A stretch of DNA of 16,118 bases from Hyphomicrobiales bacterium (GTDB lineage Bacteria; Pseudomonadota; Alphaproteobacteria; Rhizobiales; Xanthobacteraceae): positions 1 to 16,118 of the forward strand of contig JACQDO010000274.1 in NCBI GenBank assembly GCA_016201085.1, given 5' to 3'. The position numbers were made by a program, and so were the translations under genes. Each line of letters starts with the position of its first letter. Positions within the stretch are counted from its first letter, which is position 1. Below the pieces are notes generated by a model. It saw only the letters and a list, made by a program, of their open reading frames with translations, searched no databases and had not been told where the DNA came from. Below are positions 1-8,022 of this stretch, piece after piece.

Positions 1-3000
1 ATCGCGCCTGGCCAGCAGCGGCGGCGCCAGATGGAATTCGAGGCGCAGCTCATCGCCGTCGAAAGTGGATCGCACCCGCTCGACAAAGGACGTGTCGCTG
101 TAAATCCGCGCCACTTCGTATTCGTCCTTGTAGGCCATTAGCTTGAACAGATAACGCGCCACCGCTTCCGACAGCGCGCACTGGCCGGGCGCCTTCGTCG
201 CTTCCGCCGCGCGCAATTTCTCGACCAAGACACGGTAGCGCTGCACATAACGCTCGTTCTGATAGGCGGTGAGATATGCGACGCGCCGTCCAACCGTCTC
301 GCCGAAGGATTGCGACACTCGCAGCGAATCGTTTTCCGCCTGCGGCCGCGGCGCAATCAGCGCTTCCAGCGCCGCCGGATCGACCGCGGCGCGGCGGCCA
401 TAGCGGAACGCCGCGATATTCATCGCCACCGCCTCGCCGTTCATCTCGATCGCCTTCTCCACCGCCTCGGCCGACAGCGGCAACGCGCCGGTCTGATAGG
501 CATAGCCGAGCATGAACATATTGGCGCCGATGGAATTGCCGAGCAGCGCGGTGGCGAGGCGACCGGCGTCGATAAAATGGCTACGCGCGGCGCTCGCCGC
601 GCCGATAATGGCGCGCTTGAGCCGCTCGGTCGGCAGCGAATAGTCGGCATTGCGGGTGAAGTCGCCGGGCAGGAATTCGGCGGTGTTGACGATCACGCGC
701 GTACTGCCCGGCTTGATCGCGCTCAGCACCTTCTTGGCACCGATCACCACGATGTCGCCGCCCAGCACCAGATCGGCGCTGCCGGCGGCGACGCGGATGG
801 CGTGGATGTCGTCCGGCTTATTGGCGATGCGGATATGGCTGGAAACCGCGCCGCCCTTTTGCGCCAGCCCCGCCATGTCGATGACGCCGACGCCCTTGCC
901 CTCCAGATGCGCGGCCATGCTGACAATGCCGCCAATGGTGACAATGCCGGTGCCGCCGATGCCGGTGACGATGATGCCGTAGGGGTGGTTGGTCTGCGGC
1001 AAAACGGGCAAAGGCAGCGCCGGCCAGCCGGCGGGTTCGGCAACACCCTCGCCGCGCTTGAGCTTGGCGCCATACACGGTGACGAAGGACGGACAGAAGC
1101 CCTTGAGGCAGGAATAATCCTTGTTGCAGCTCGACTGGTCGATGAAACGCTTGCGGCCCCATTCGGTCGGCAGCGGCTGCACCGAGACGCAATTCGATTT
1201 CACGCCGCAGTCGCCGCAGCCTTCGCACACCAGGTCGTTGATGAACACGCGCTTGTGCGGATCGGGGAAGGTGCCGCGCTTGCGGCGGCGGCGCTTCTCG
1301 GCGGCGCAGGTCTGGTCGTAAATGAGCACGCTGGTGCCGGGCACGTGGCTCAGCTCGCGCTGCACGGCGTCGAGATGATCGCGGTGATGCACGGTCAGCC
1401 TGGCCGGCCAGTCGGTGTCCTTGGGATATTTCCACGGCTCGTCGCTGACCACGACCACGCGCGACGCGCCTTCGGCGGCGACCTGGCGCGCGATCTGCGG
1501 CACGCTGAGCCCGCCATCATTGGCCTGGCCGCCGGTCATCGCCACCGCGTCGTTGAACAGGATCTTGTAGGTTATCTTCACGCCGCTGGCGATGGCGGCA
1601 CGGATGGCGAGGTAGCCGGAGTGATTATAGGTGCCGTCACCCAGATTCTGGAACACGTGGTCGCGATTGGAGAATGGCGCTTCGCCGATCCAGTTGGCGC
1701 CCTCGCCGCCCATCTGGGTGTAGCCCAGCGTATCGCGATCCATCCACTGCGCCATGTAATGACAGCCGATGCCGGCATAGGCGCGGCTGCCCTCCGGCAC
1801 GCGGGTCGAGGTGTTGTGTGGGCAGCCCGAGCAGAAATAGGGGATGCGCAGCGCCACGTCGGTGGCCTCGGCGAGCGCGCGCTGCGCCCCCTTTAGCCGC
1901 GCCACATTGGCCGCCAACTCCTCGTTGTCGCCGTAACGCAACAGCCGCTCGCCGATGCAGACCGCGATATCGTTGGGATCGAGCGCGCCCTTGACCGGGA
2001 ACAGCCAGTTGCCCTGCTCGTCCTTCTTGCCGATGCACACCGGCTGATTGGCACTGCCGTAGAGTTCCTCGCGCACCTGCACTTCGATCAGCGAGCGCTT
2101 CTCCTCGACCACGATGATGAGATCGAGCCCCTGCGCGAACTCCGCGAGTTCCTGCCGGCCGATCGGCCACACGCAGGCGATCTTGAACAGACGGATGCCG
2201 AGATCGTTGCACCTGATCTCATCGAGCCCTAATTCGTCGAGCGCCTGGCGGACGTCGAGATAGGCCTTGCCGGTGGTGACAATGCCGATCTTCGCATTGC
2301 GACCGCCGGACGTGATGATGGTGTTGAGCCTGTTGGCGCGCACGAAGGCGAGCATGGCGTCGCGCTTGAAATCGTGCAGGCGCGCTTCCTGGCCGAGGAA
2401 GGTGTCGCGTAGCCGGATGTTCAGTCCGCCGTCGGGCATTTTGAAATCGGACGGCGTGATAATCTTGATACGATCCAAGCTGCCGTCGACCACGCCGGTC
2501 GACTCCACCGTCTCATGCATGCATTTGAGCGCGGTCCAGGTACCGGTGTAGCGCGACATCGCCCAGCCGTAGAGCGCGTAGTCGACGATCTCCTGCACGC
2601 CGGCCGGATTGAGGATCGGCATCATCACGTCGACGAAATGGAATTCCGACTGATGCGCGGTGGTGGAGGATTCGGCGGTGTGGTCGTCGCCCATCAGGGC
2701 GATCACGCCGCCATGCTTCGATGTGCCGGCGAGATTGGCGTGGCGGAACGCATCGCCGGTACGATCGACGCCCGGGCCCTTGCCGTACCACATGCCGAAC
2801 ACGCCATCGAACTTGCCCTCGCCGCGCAGCTCGGCCTGCTGCGTGCCCCACAGGGCGGTGGCGGCGAGATCCTCGTTCAGGCCGGTCTGGAACTTGATGT
2901 TGGCCTGGCTCAATTGCTGGCCGGCGCGTATGAATTGCTGATCGAGACCGCCGAGCGGCGAGCCGCGATAGCCGGTGACATAGCCGGCTGTATTCAATCC

Positions 3001-3123
3001 GGCCGCGCGGTCGCGCTCGCTTTGCATCAGACAGGCGCGAATCAAGGCCTGATAGCCGGTCACCAGCACATGCGACTGGGACAGGTCGTATTTGTCATCG
3101 AGACTGACGGGTCGAAGCGTCAT
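1..3123 (-). CDS. Indolepyruvate ferredoxin oxidoreductase family protein (fused subunits), C-terminus cut by window edge
   Basis: The family oxidatively decarboxylates indolepyruvate or other aryl-pyruvates to aryl-acetyl-CoA with thiamine diphosphate and a 4Fe-4S centre, in the cytoplasm. The reading frame is open for 1041 codons from an ATG at 3123 and runs off position 1. The family is usually about 1150-1170 residues, so roughly the last tenth is missing. Visible in order: GYRGSPLGGLDQ (51-62) in the N-terminal pyruvate-binding domain; a thiamine-diphosphate region with GDGTYNHSGY (from 495) followed by NDAVAMTGGQ; a cysteine cluster CEGCGDC...C (Cys633, 636, 639, 645) and a second set (Cys666, 672, 677); and a gamma-type domain starting at GIGGTG (721-726). 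AAGG lies about ten bases before the start. The gene is divergent from an MFS carrier. The family is clear. The exact 2-oxoacid and the electron acceptor are not, because alphaproteobacterial members are rarely characterised. Confidence 0.93.
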   Translation of the reverse strand, partial: MTLRPVSLDDKYDLSQSHVLVTGYQALIRACLMQSERDRAAGLNTAGYVTGYRGSPLGGLDQQFIRAGQQLSQANIKFQTGLNEDLAATALWGTQQAELRGEGKFDGVFGMWYGKGPGVDRTGDAFRHANLAGTSKHGGVIALMGDDHTAESSTTAHQSEFHFVDVMMPILNPAGVQEIVDYALYGWAMSRYTGTWTALKCMHETVESTGVVDGSLDRIKIITPSDFKMPDGGLNIRLRDTFLGQEARLHDFKRDAMLAFVRANRLNTIITSGGRNAKIGIVTTGKAYLDVRQALDELGLDEIRCNDLGIRLFKIACVWPIGRQELAEFAQGLDLIIVVEEKRSLIEVQVREELYGSANQPVCIGKKDEQGNWLFPVKGALDPNDIAVCIGERLLRYGDNEELAANVARLKGAQRALAEATDVALRIPYFCSGCPHNTSTRVPEGSRAYAGIGCHYMAQWMDRDTLGYTQMGGEGANWIGEAPFSNRDHVFQNLGDGTYNHSGYLAIRAAIASGVKITYKILFNDAVAMTGGQANDGGLSVPQIARQVAAEGASRVVVVSDEPWKYPKDTDWPARLTVHHRDHLDAVQRELSHVPGTSVLIYDQTCAAEKRRRRKRGTFPDPHKRVFINDLVCEGCGDCGVKSNCVSVQPLPTEWGRKRFIDQSSCNKDYSCLKGFCPSFVTVYGAKLKRGEGVAEPAGWPALPLPVLPQTNHPYGIIVTGIGGTGIVTIGGIVSMAAHLEGKGVGVIDMAGLAQKGGAVSSHIRIANKPDDIHAIRVAAGSADLVLGGDIVVIGAKKVLSAIKPGSTRVIVNTAEFLPGDFTRNADYSLPTERLKRAIIGAASAARSHFIDAGRLATALLGNSIGANMFMLGYAYQTGALPLSAEAVEKAIEMNGEAVAMNIAAFRYGRRAAVDPAALEALIAPRPQAENDSLRVSQSFGETVGRRVAYLTAYQNERYVQRYRVLVEKLRAAEATKAPGQCALSEAVARYLFKLMAYKDEYEVARIYSDTSFVERVRSTFDGDELRLEFHLAPPLLARRD

Positions 3124-3401
3124 GGCGGACCTTGGCAATGCGGCGGTATCGTAATGGCGCCCGTGCCTCACTCATATAGGCTCACGCGCACGGAGGCAAA
3201 GCCGGCGACGCGCAATAAAGCGTGACATTGCAAGGCCCTGCGGTCAATTTCGTTATCGGGGCACGGGGGAGAAGGAAATTTCAGCCGGGCCGCAATTGGC
3301 GCATTTTGGCGCAATGCAGCAGGCTGGGCAGTCTCGCGCCAACATGGGTAGTCAAATCCGGCGCGCCCTGTAAAAGGGACGGCCAGCCGGGTTCCGTTTG
3401 A
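3124..3401. promoter_or_regulatory. Divergent intergenic region between the oxidoreductase and MFS genes
   Basis: This 278-base gap separates two divergent genes and must hold both promoters. It contains a direct repeat of TTGGCGCA at 3296-3303 and 3306-3313, spaced one helical turn (10 bases) apart, which could be a regulator site. No convincing -35/-10 pair, RNA gene or terminator was seen. A short open frame on the minus strand (3168-3410) was judged a chance frame. The region is visibly less GC-rich than the genes beside it, as expected for a promoter region. Confidence 0.45.
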
Positions 3402-4625
3402 ATGTTGCAATCTCCCACACCGTCGATCGAAAGCCGTGAATCGTGGGTGGTCGCCTCGGTGGCGCTGCTCATCATGATGATGGCGTTCGGCGCCGCCTGG
3501 ATCACCGCGGTCGCGCTCAAGGACATCGCCGCGGAAGTGGGCGGCACGCGCTCAATTCCCGCGCTCGCTTCGGCGCTCGCCTGGCTCGGCTCCGGCGCCG
3601 GCGGCATCGTCATGGGCCGCATCGCCGACAAGGTCGGCACGCGCTGGACCGTGCTATTCGGTGCGCTGATGATCGGCGCCGGCCTGACGCTGTCGACCTG
3701 GGGCCCGCCCTGGCCGCTGTGGATCGGCCACGGACTGTTCATCGGCCTGATCGGGCTCGGCGGCATCAACGCGCCGATGTACATCTATGTCAGCCGCTGG
3801 TTCGACCGTAGGCGCGGTTCGGCGCTGGCGCTGATCTCAAGCGGCAGCTATCTCGCCGGCGCCATGTGGCCGCCGGTGTTCGAGCGCGCCATCGCCGCCT
3901 TCGGCTGGCGGCAGACCATGCTGTGGTATGCGCTGGCCGAGATCGTCATCATCCTGCCGCTGGCGGCGATTTATTTCCGTCACCCGCCCGAGGTGGTTTA
4001 TCCGGCGGTGGCGGCCGGCGCCGACAGCGGCAAAGCGCGCGTGCTCGGCCTGCCGCCCAACCTGGTTTTCGCAGCGATGTGCGCGGCCGCCGTCTTGTGC
4101 TGCATCCCGATGGCGATGCCGCAGGGCCACCTGGTCGCCTTCTGCAGCGACCTCGGCATCAGCCGCTCGATGGGCGCGTTGATGCTGTCGGTGCTGCTCG
4201 GCACCGCCTTCCTCAGCCGGCAAGTGTGGGGCGCGATCTCAGACCGCATCGGCGGTCTGGCTACCGTGCTGATCGGCTCGGTCTGGCAGGCGGGCGCGAT
4301 GATCGCCTTCCTGTTCACGCAGAACGAAGCCGGCCTGTTCACAGTGGCGGCCGCTTTCGGGCTCGGCTTTTCCGGCATCATCCCGGCCTATGTGCTGGCG
4401 CTGCGCGAATTGTTCCCGGCGTCGGAAGCCTCCTGGCGCATTCCGACGCTGCTGCTGTGCAGCGGGCTGGGCATGGCCACCGGCGGCTGGCTCGCCGGGC
4501 TGCTCTACGACCATTACGGTTTTTACGCGCCGGCTTTCGCCGCCGGCGTCGGCGCCAATATTCTCAATATGCTGGTGATCGGCGCGCTGGTCGCGCGCCA
4601 GCGCATGCGCCTCGCGCCGGCCTAG
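3402..4625 (+). CDS. Major facilitator superfamily transporter, 12 TM, OFA/monocarboxylate-like
   Basis: The 407-residue protein is the usual length for a 12-helix MFS carrier and is almost entirely hydrophobic. The loop-2 motif GRIADKVGTR (72-81) and its C-half counterpart WGAISDRIGG (276-285) mark the two pseudo-repeats. Helix-like stretches include 16-40 and the GLFIGLIGLGGINAPM segment, followed by YVSRWFDRRRGSALA, a pattern seen in oxalate/formate and monocarboxylate type carriers. It should sit in the inner membrane and move a small organic anion by secondary transport. The substrate cannot be read from the sequence. The start at 3402 gives a short polar N-terminus before helix 1, but there is no strong Shine-Dalgarno, so GTG at 3447 cannot be excluded. 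It is divergent from the oxidoreductase gene, and its stop shares CTAG with the convergent ABC permease gene. Confidence 0.9.
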   Translation: MLQSPTPSIESRESWVVASVALLIMMMAFGAAWITAVALKDIAAEVGGTRSIPALASALAWLGSGAGGIVMGRIADKVGTRWTVLFGALMIGAGLTLSTWGPPWPLWIGHGLFIGLIGLGGINAPMYIYVSRWFDRRRGSALALISSGSYLAGAMWPPVFERAIAAFGWRQTMLWYALAEIVIILPLAAIYFRHPPEVVYPAVAAGADSGKARVLGLPPNLVFAAMCAAAVLCCIPMAMPQGHLVAFCSDLGISRSMGALMLSVLLGTAFLSRQVWGAISDRIGGLATVLIGSVWQAGAMIAFLFTQNEAGLFTVAAAFGLGFSGIIPAYVLALRELFPASEASWRIPTLLLCSGLGMATGGWLAGLLYDHYGFYAPAFAAGVGANILNMLVIGALVARQRMRLAPA

Positions 4626-6148
4626 GATTTCGGGCTGATGATGCGCACGCCGGCCAGGATGCCGAGCGCGATCAGCGCCGGGAAAATCACATACCATGTC
4701 TCCGCCGCCGCCAGCGCCGAGGTCGCGGCCCAGGCGATGGAGGAGAACGCTTCCGCGAAGGTCGCGATGCGCGAAGAGGTTTGCCGCCGGCGGAACTGGC
4801 TGCGCTTGGCCTGCGTGCGGAAGAATATCTGAATGAGCGTGGCGGCGGCCGACGCCAGCAGGATGCCGAGCGCCGCCACCATGGCGGCAAATAGCGAATC
4901 GAGCGCGAGCATGGTCACGATCGGCGCGAACACCAGCGCGATCATGCCGATCACCGCCTCGATCTTGGCCTGCAAGATGCGGCCGGCGGGGATGGGCGCG
5001 CTGGCGACCAGATCGGGCGCGTCCTCGCCCGAGATCGACAGCCAGGCCAGGCCACCGGCGAGTTGGCCTGCCGCCATCACGATCACCGGGATCAGCACGA
5101 TGTAGGCGTCGCCGCCTTTGCGGAAGGTGACCCATAGCAGCAGAGCCGGTGGCAACAGATAGAGAATTTGCATCAGCGTCTGCGAAATCAGCCAGGGATC
5201 GCGCCGCAGCAGCGTCCATTCCTTCTGCCGCAGCACGCGCGCCGGCGAGCGGCGGCGGAAGCTGAGCCGCCAGCGGCGCTGGCGCACCACCGTGCTGGAG
5301 ACGCCGGACGCGGCCAAGGCATGCTCGCCGAAGCGGCCGGAGAAAATCGCGATGGCAAGCGCCAGCAGAGCGAAGCCGAAGGCTACGACGGCGACCAGCG
5401 CCCGCCCGTCGCCGAGCACGGCGCGGGCCGGCCACCAGAACACGCTGGTGGTATCGGGCGCGCGCGCCAGCATCCATTCCGATTGTAGCGCGGTGAAGCG
5501 CGAGATACTGCCCGAGGAGAAGATCGCAGCGACCTGCAGTCCGATGACGAAGGCCGCGCCGATCACCGCCGCCACGATCTGCGCGATCAGCCGCGTGCGC
5601 TTGGCGCCGACCAGGCGAAACAGCGCGACGGTCAGCGCCAGGGCCGCCGCCGTCGCCACCGCGCCCATGGCGGCAACCACGCCATAGGCGTCGAGCCAGC
5701 GTAGGCCGCCGCGCATCGCCAGCACGTTGATGAAAGGCGCCGCCAGCAGCACGGCAATCATGATGGACGCGCCGGCGATGCGACCCATGCGCACCGCGAA
5801 AACTTTGCGCGCCGACACCGGCGAGGACAGGATCAGATCGAGATCCGAGCGCGCGTAGAAGGCGCGGGTGACCGCCTCCATCGCCTGCGACAGCAGCAGC
5901 GACCACGACAAGACCAGCGTGCCGGTGACGCCGACCAGCGTCGCCGTGTCGGAGGCGACCGTGGCATCGGCATAGCCGGCCACGATCCAATAGGCGAAGA
6001 AATGCATGAACACGGCAAAGACGGCGAAGGCAATGCCGACGGTGCGCACGCGGTGGCGCCGCCCCGCCGTCATCAGCGCCGACCAGTCGCGCCAGCCGAG
6101 CCGCAGCTCGTGGCCGGCGAGCCAGCTCAATGTCGCAGGGCTGCTCAC
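4622..6148 (-). CDS. ABC-2 type transporter permease
   Basis: This 508-residue integral membrane protein has many hydrophobic segments (for example around 36-60, 125-145, 155-185 and 190-215, and several more in the C-terminal half) and no ATPase motifs. It would be the membrane part of an ABC exporter paired with the ATPase encoded just upstream. The start is GTG at 6148, and its GTGA overlaps the ATPase stop TGA by four bases, which points to translational coupling. The phrase SDLDLILSSPVSARKVFAVR (98-117) resembles the cytosolic segment of ABC-2 permeases of this size class. A second polar stretch near the middle, with many Arg residues (RQRRWRLSFRRRSPARVLRQ), is probably cytosolic. The stop codon lies in CTAG at 4622-4625, shared with the convergent MFS gene. 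The exported substrate is unknown. Confidence 0.88.
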   Translation of the reverse strand: MSSPATLSWLAGHELRLGWRDWSALMTAGRRHRVRTVGIAFAVFAVFMHFFAYWIVAGYADATVASDTATLVGVTGTLVLSWSLLLSQAMEAVTRAFYARSDLDLILSSPVSARKVFAVRMGRIAGASIMIAVLLAAPFINVLAMRGGLRWLDAYGVVAAMGAVATAAALALTVALFRLVGAKRTRLIAQIVAAVIGAAFVIGLQVAAIFSSGSISRFTALQSEWMLARAPDTTSVFWWPARAVLGDGRALVAVVAFGFALLALAIAIFSGRFGEHALAASGVSSTVVRQRRWRLSFRRRSPARVLRQKEWTLLRRDPWLISQTLMQILYLLPPALLLWVTFRKGGDAYIVLIPVIVMAAGQLAGGLAWLSISGEDAPDLVASAPIPAGRILQAKIEAVIGMIALVFAPIVTMLALDSLFAAMVAALGILLASAAATLIQIFFRTQAKRSQFRRRQTSSRIATFAEAFSSIAWAATSALAAAETWYVIFPALIALGILAGVRIISPKS

Positions 6149-6900
6149 GCGGCCTGCTCGGCGACCAATACGAGGAAGGTGTCTTCCAGGCTGCTGTTGC
6201 CCTTGCCCGTCTGACGGCGCAGCTCGTCGAGCGTGCCCTCGGCGATCAGGCGGCCGCCGGCGATGACGCCGATGCGATCGGCCATGCGCTCGGCGACTTC
6301 GAGGATATGCGTGGTCATGATGACGGTGCCGCCGGCGGCGACGCGCTCGCGCAACACGTTCTTGACCTGGCGCGCCGAGCCGGCATCCAGCCCGGTCAAC
6401 GGCTCGTCGAGGATGATGAGCTTGGGGTCGTGCACCAATGCGCCGGCGAGCTCCACCTTCTGCCGCATGCCCTTAGAAAATCCCTCGCAGCGCTCGTGCG
6501 CGTGCGCCGCCATGCCCAGCCAGTCAATCAGCTCGCGCGCGCGCGCTTCCGCCACGGCCGCTTCGATGCGCCACAGCCCGGCGACGAATTCGAGATATTC
6601 GAACGGCGTCAGCTTGTCGTAGATCATCGGCTCGTCGGACAGCCAGGCGGTGATCTGCTTGGCCGCAACAGGATCGGCGAGCGCGTCGATGCCGTCGATC
6701 GCGATCGTGCCGGCATCGGGGCGCAGCAGGCCGGCCACCATGCGCAGCGTGGTCGTCTTGCCGGCGCCATTGGGCCCGACCAGCGCATAGAATTCGCCGC
6801 CGTAGACGGTGAGATCGAGCGCATCGACGGCGGGTCGATCGAAGCGCTTGCTCAGTCCGCGCAGCGCCAGCGCGATGGGTCGCTCAATGCGTGAATGCAT
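6145..6900 (-). CDS. ABC transporter ATP-binding protein
   Basis: The 251-residue protein is a complete single nucleotide-binding domain that should power the ABC-2 permease encoded by the overlapping next gene. Walker A is GPNGAGKTT (42-50), the signature is FSKGMRQK (141-148), Walker B is LIILDEPLTGLD (161-172), and the H-loop histidine is His198 in IMTTHILE. At the Q-loop position the sequence reads SDEPMIYDKLT with Asp89 where many ABC ATPases have Gln; from memory this is common in this ABC-2 subfamily, so it need not mean loss of activity. The ATG at 6900 is preceded by GAGAGCGGGG on the coding strand. A six-base-pair hairpin sits directly upstream. The GTGA overlap with the permease start supports a two-gene operon. 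Heme, drug or polysaccharide export cannot be told apart from sequence alone. Confidence 0.93.
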   Translation of the reverse strand: MHSRIERPIALALRGLSKRFDRPAVDALDLTVYGGEFYALVGPNGAGKTTTLRMVAGLLRPDAGTIAIDGIDALADPVAAKQITAWLSDEPMIYDKLTPFEYLEFVAGLWRIEAAVAEARARELIDWLGMAAHAHERCEGFSKGMRQKVELAGALVHDPKLIILDEPLTGLDAGSARQVKNVLRERVAAGGTVIMTTHILEVAERMADRIGVIAGGRLIAEGTLDELRRQTGKGNSSLEDTFLVLVAEQAA

Positions 6901-6905
6901 CCCCG

Positions 6906-6920
6906 CTCTCTACAAGAGAG
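6906..6920 (-). promoter_or_regulatory. Small perfect hairpin just upstream of the ABC ATPase start
   Basis: CTCTCT (6906-6911) and AGAGAG (6915-6920) form a perfect six-base-pair stem with a three-base loop, ending five bases before the ATPase ATG. On the coding strand the inner arm holds the purine-rich AGAGAG that would serve as ribosome binding site, so folding might limit initiation. The stem is short and may be chance. Confidence 0.3.
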
Positions 6921-6976
6921 TGGTTTCGGCCGCGTAAACCGCGCCGGTTATGCTTTCGAAGAGGTTAAGCTTTTTT

Positions 6977-7025
6977 GCGCGTGATCTGATCCGAAAACCG
7001 GTTCCCACTTTTCGGGATCACGCGC
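6977..7025. repeat. Dispersed palindromic repeat of the Bradyrhizobium/Rhodopseudomonas type
   Basis: The left arm is GCGCGTGATC (6977-6986) then a TGAT bulge and CCGAAAA (6991-6997). The loop is CCGGTTCCCAC (6998-7008). The right arm is TTTTCGG (7009-7015) then GATCACGCGC (7016-7025). Pairing is 17 base pairs with one four-base bulge. From memory this core is a widespread intergenic repeat in Bradyrhizobiaceae-like genomes. The stop codon and the last two codons of dctP (minus strand) lie inside the right arm. A T-run at 6971-6976 is on the wrong side for a classical terminator of dctP, but the folded RNA could still protect the 3' end. Confidence 0.8.
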
Positions 7026-7944
7026 GCGGCACCATCTTAAACATCGCCTCGCCATACATAGAGCGGGCATCCGCCAGCAGCGGCGCCACGGCGTCGACAA
7101 AGGCGGCATGTTCCCGCGCGCTCAGCTCCACGATCTCGCAGCCGGCCTCTTCGATCGCATTGCGCGAGGCTTCGTGCTCCTCGACCGCGAGCCGGCGCTG
7201 GAACGCCACCGCCTCGGTTACCGCCGCCTGCATGGCGCGCTTGAGATCGTCCGGCCAGGCATCGAACGAAGCGCGGTGCAGGAAGATCGGCCGCGAAATA
7301 TAGAAATGCGACGTGAGCGTGTGAAATTTGTGGAACTTGTGCACGCCGTAGGTGACGGTGTTGGCGAGCGGATTTTCCTGCGCGTCGAGCGTGCCGGCCT
7401 TGATCATGGCGATGGCTTCGGTCAGGTCCATGCGCATGGCCACCGCGCCCAGCAGCTCGAAAGTACGGCGCTGGATGTCGCTCGGCAGCACTCTGATTTT
7501 CATGTCCTTCAGATCGGCCGGCACATGTACCGGCCGCAGCCGGTTGGAGATGTGGCGGAAGCCGTTCTCGAACCAGCCGAGGATGCGGTAGCCGATGCGC
7601 TCCTCGGTTTTCGCCGCGAGATGCCGCCCAAGCGCACCGTCCATGGCGCCGCGCGCCTGCGCGTTGTTGGCGAACAGGAACGGCAGATCGACGAAGCCCA
7701 GTTCCGGCACGCGGTCGGTCAGATAGCTGGATGACTGGTAGCCGAGCGTCATCTCGCCGTTCTCGACCAAAGTGAGAATGTCCTCGGCCTTGTAGCCGTG
7801 GTCCATGATGTTGAAGACGTAGTCGATGGCGACGCCGTCGCCGAACTGCGCCTGCAATTTGTCACCGATGAATTTCAACGATTTGCTGAAGCCGGTGCTG
7901 GGCGGGCCGTAGCCGCCCATGCGGATCTTGATTGGTGCTGCCAT
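7018..7944 (-). CDS. dctP: TRAP transporter solute-binding protein, DctP family, without visible signal peptide
   Basis: The 308-residue protein has the DctP fold signature: MGGYGPPSTGF near the N-terminus (9-19), DLPFLF (86-91), the ligand-pairing arginine region KIRVLPS with Arg151, and ENPL (190-193) followed by a YGVHKFHKFHTLTSHFY stretch. Family members normally bind a carboxylate in the periplasm and hand it to DctQM. ATG 7944 was chosen because AGAGAAC lies just upstream and the mature domain starts at once. Extension to TTG 7983 adds only MLGQMARRRYREL, and the frame further up has no start and no hydrophobic segment. There is thus no Sec signal, which is odd for this family. It is divergent from two aldolase genes; DctQM lies about 4.6 kb away. 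The stop is inside a palindromic repeat. Family certain; location in the cell and ligand unknown. Confidence 0.9.
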   Translation of the reverse strand: MAAPIKIRMGGYGPPSTGFSKSLKFIGDKLQAQFGDGVAIDYVFNIMDHGYKAEDILTLVENGEMTLGYQSSSYLTDRVPELGFVDLPFLFANNAQARGAMDGALGRHLAAKTEERIGYRILGWFENGFRHISNRLRPVHVPADLKDMKIRVLPSDIQRRTFELLGAVAMRMDLTEAIAMIKAGTLDAQENPLANTVTYGVHKFHKFHTLTSHFYISRPIFLHRASFDAWPDDLKRAMQAAVTEAVAFQRRLAVEEHEASRNAIEEAGCEIVELSAREHAAFVDAVAPLLADARSMYGEAMFKMVPRA

Positions 7945-8022
7945 GAGTTCTCTATATCGGCGCCGCGCCATCTGGCCAAGCAAAACCGATATGCTAGGCT
8001 TGCGGCAAAATGGGAGGACATC
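7945..8022. promoter_or_regulatory. Divergent promoter region between dctP and the class II aldolase gene
   Basis: This 78-base gap must carry promoters for both directions. On the minus strand TTGGCC and TATAGA are separated by 17 bases, with TATAGA (7956-7951) ending only six bases before the dctP ATG. On the plus strand a TATGCT (7990-7995) precedes the aldolase gene by about 27 bases. GGGAGG at 8012-8017 is a strong Shine-Dalgarno for the aldolase ATG at 8023. Promoter calls are weak; the ribosome site is clear. Confidence 0.35.

Noticed and set aside
310..1896. Long plus-strand open frame (528 residues) at the left end
   Set aside because: It is antisense to the oxidoreductase gene, whose minus-strand frame shows conserved thiamine-diphosphate and iron-sulfur motifs; the plus frame is His/Ala/Gly-rich low-complexity text typical of GC-rich shadows.
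2515..3225. Plus-strand frame of 236 residues over the start of the oxidoreductase gene
   Set aside because: Antisense to the conserved N-terminus (GYRGSPLGGLDQ) on the minus strand and without any recognisable motif.
3168..3410. Minus-strand 80-residue frame in the divergent gap
   Set aside because: No family resemblance, no good ribosome site, and it overlaps the MFS start and both promoter regions; most likely chance.
4239..5990. Minus-strand 583-residue frame over the ABC permease
   Set aside because: It is Arg/Gly-rich, out of frame with the hydrophobic permease, and crosses the CTAG gene boundary into the MFS gene.
6971..7025. T-run plus hairpin as an intrinsic terminator
   Set aside because: The T-run precedes the hairpin on the plus strand and becomes an A-run after it on the dctP strand, so neither direction gives stem followed by U-run.
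7018..7983. Longer DctP start at TTG 7983 as a source of a signal peptide
   Set aside because: It adds thirteen mostly polar and basic residues with no hydrophobic core, and ATG 7944 has the better upstream purine run.
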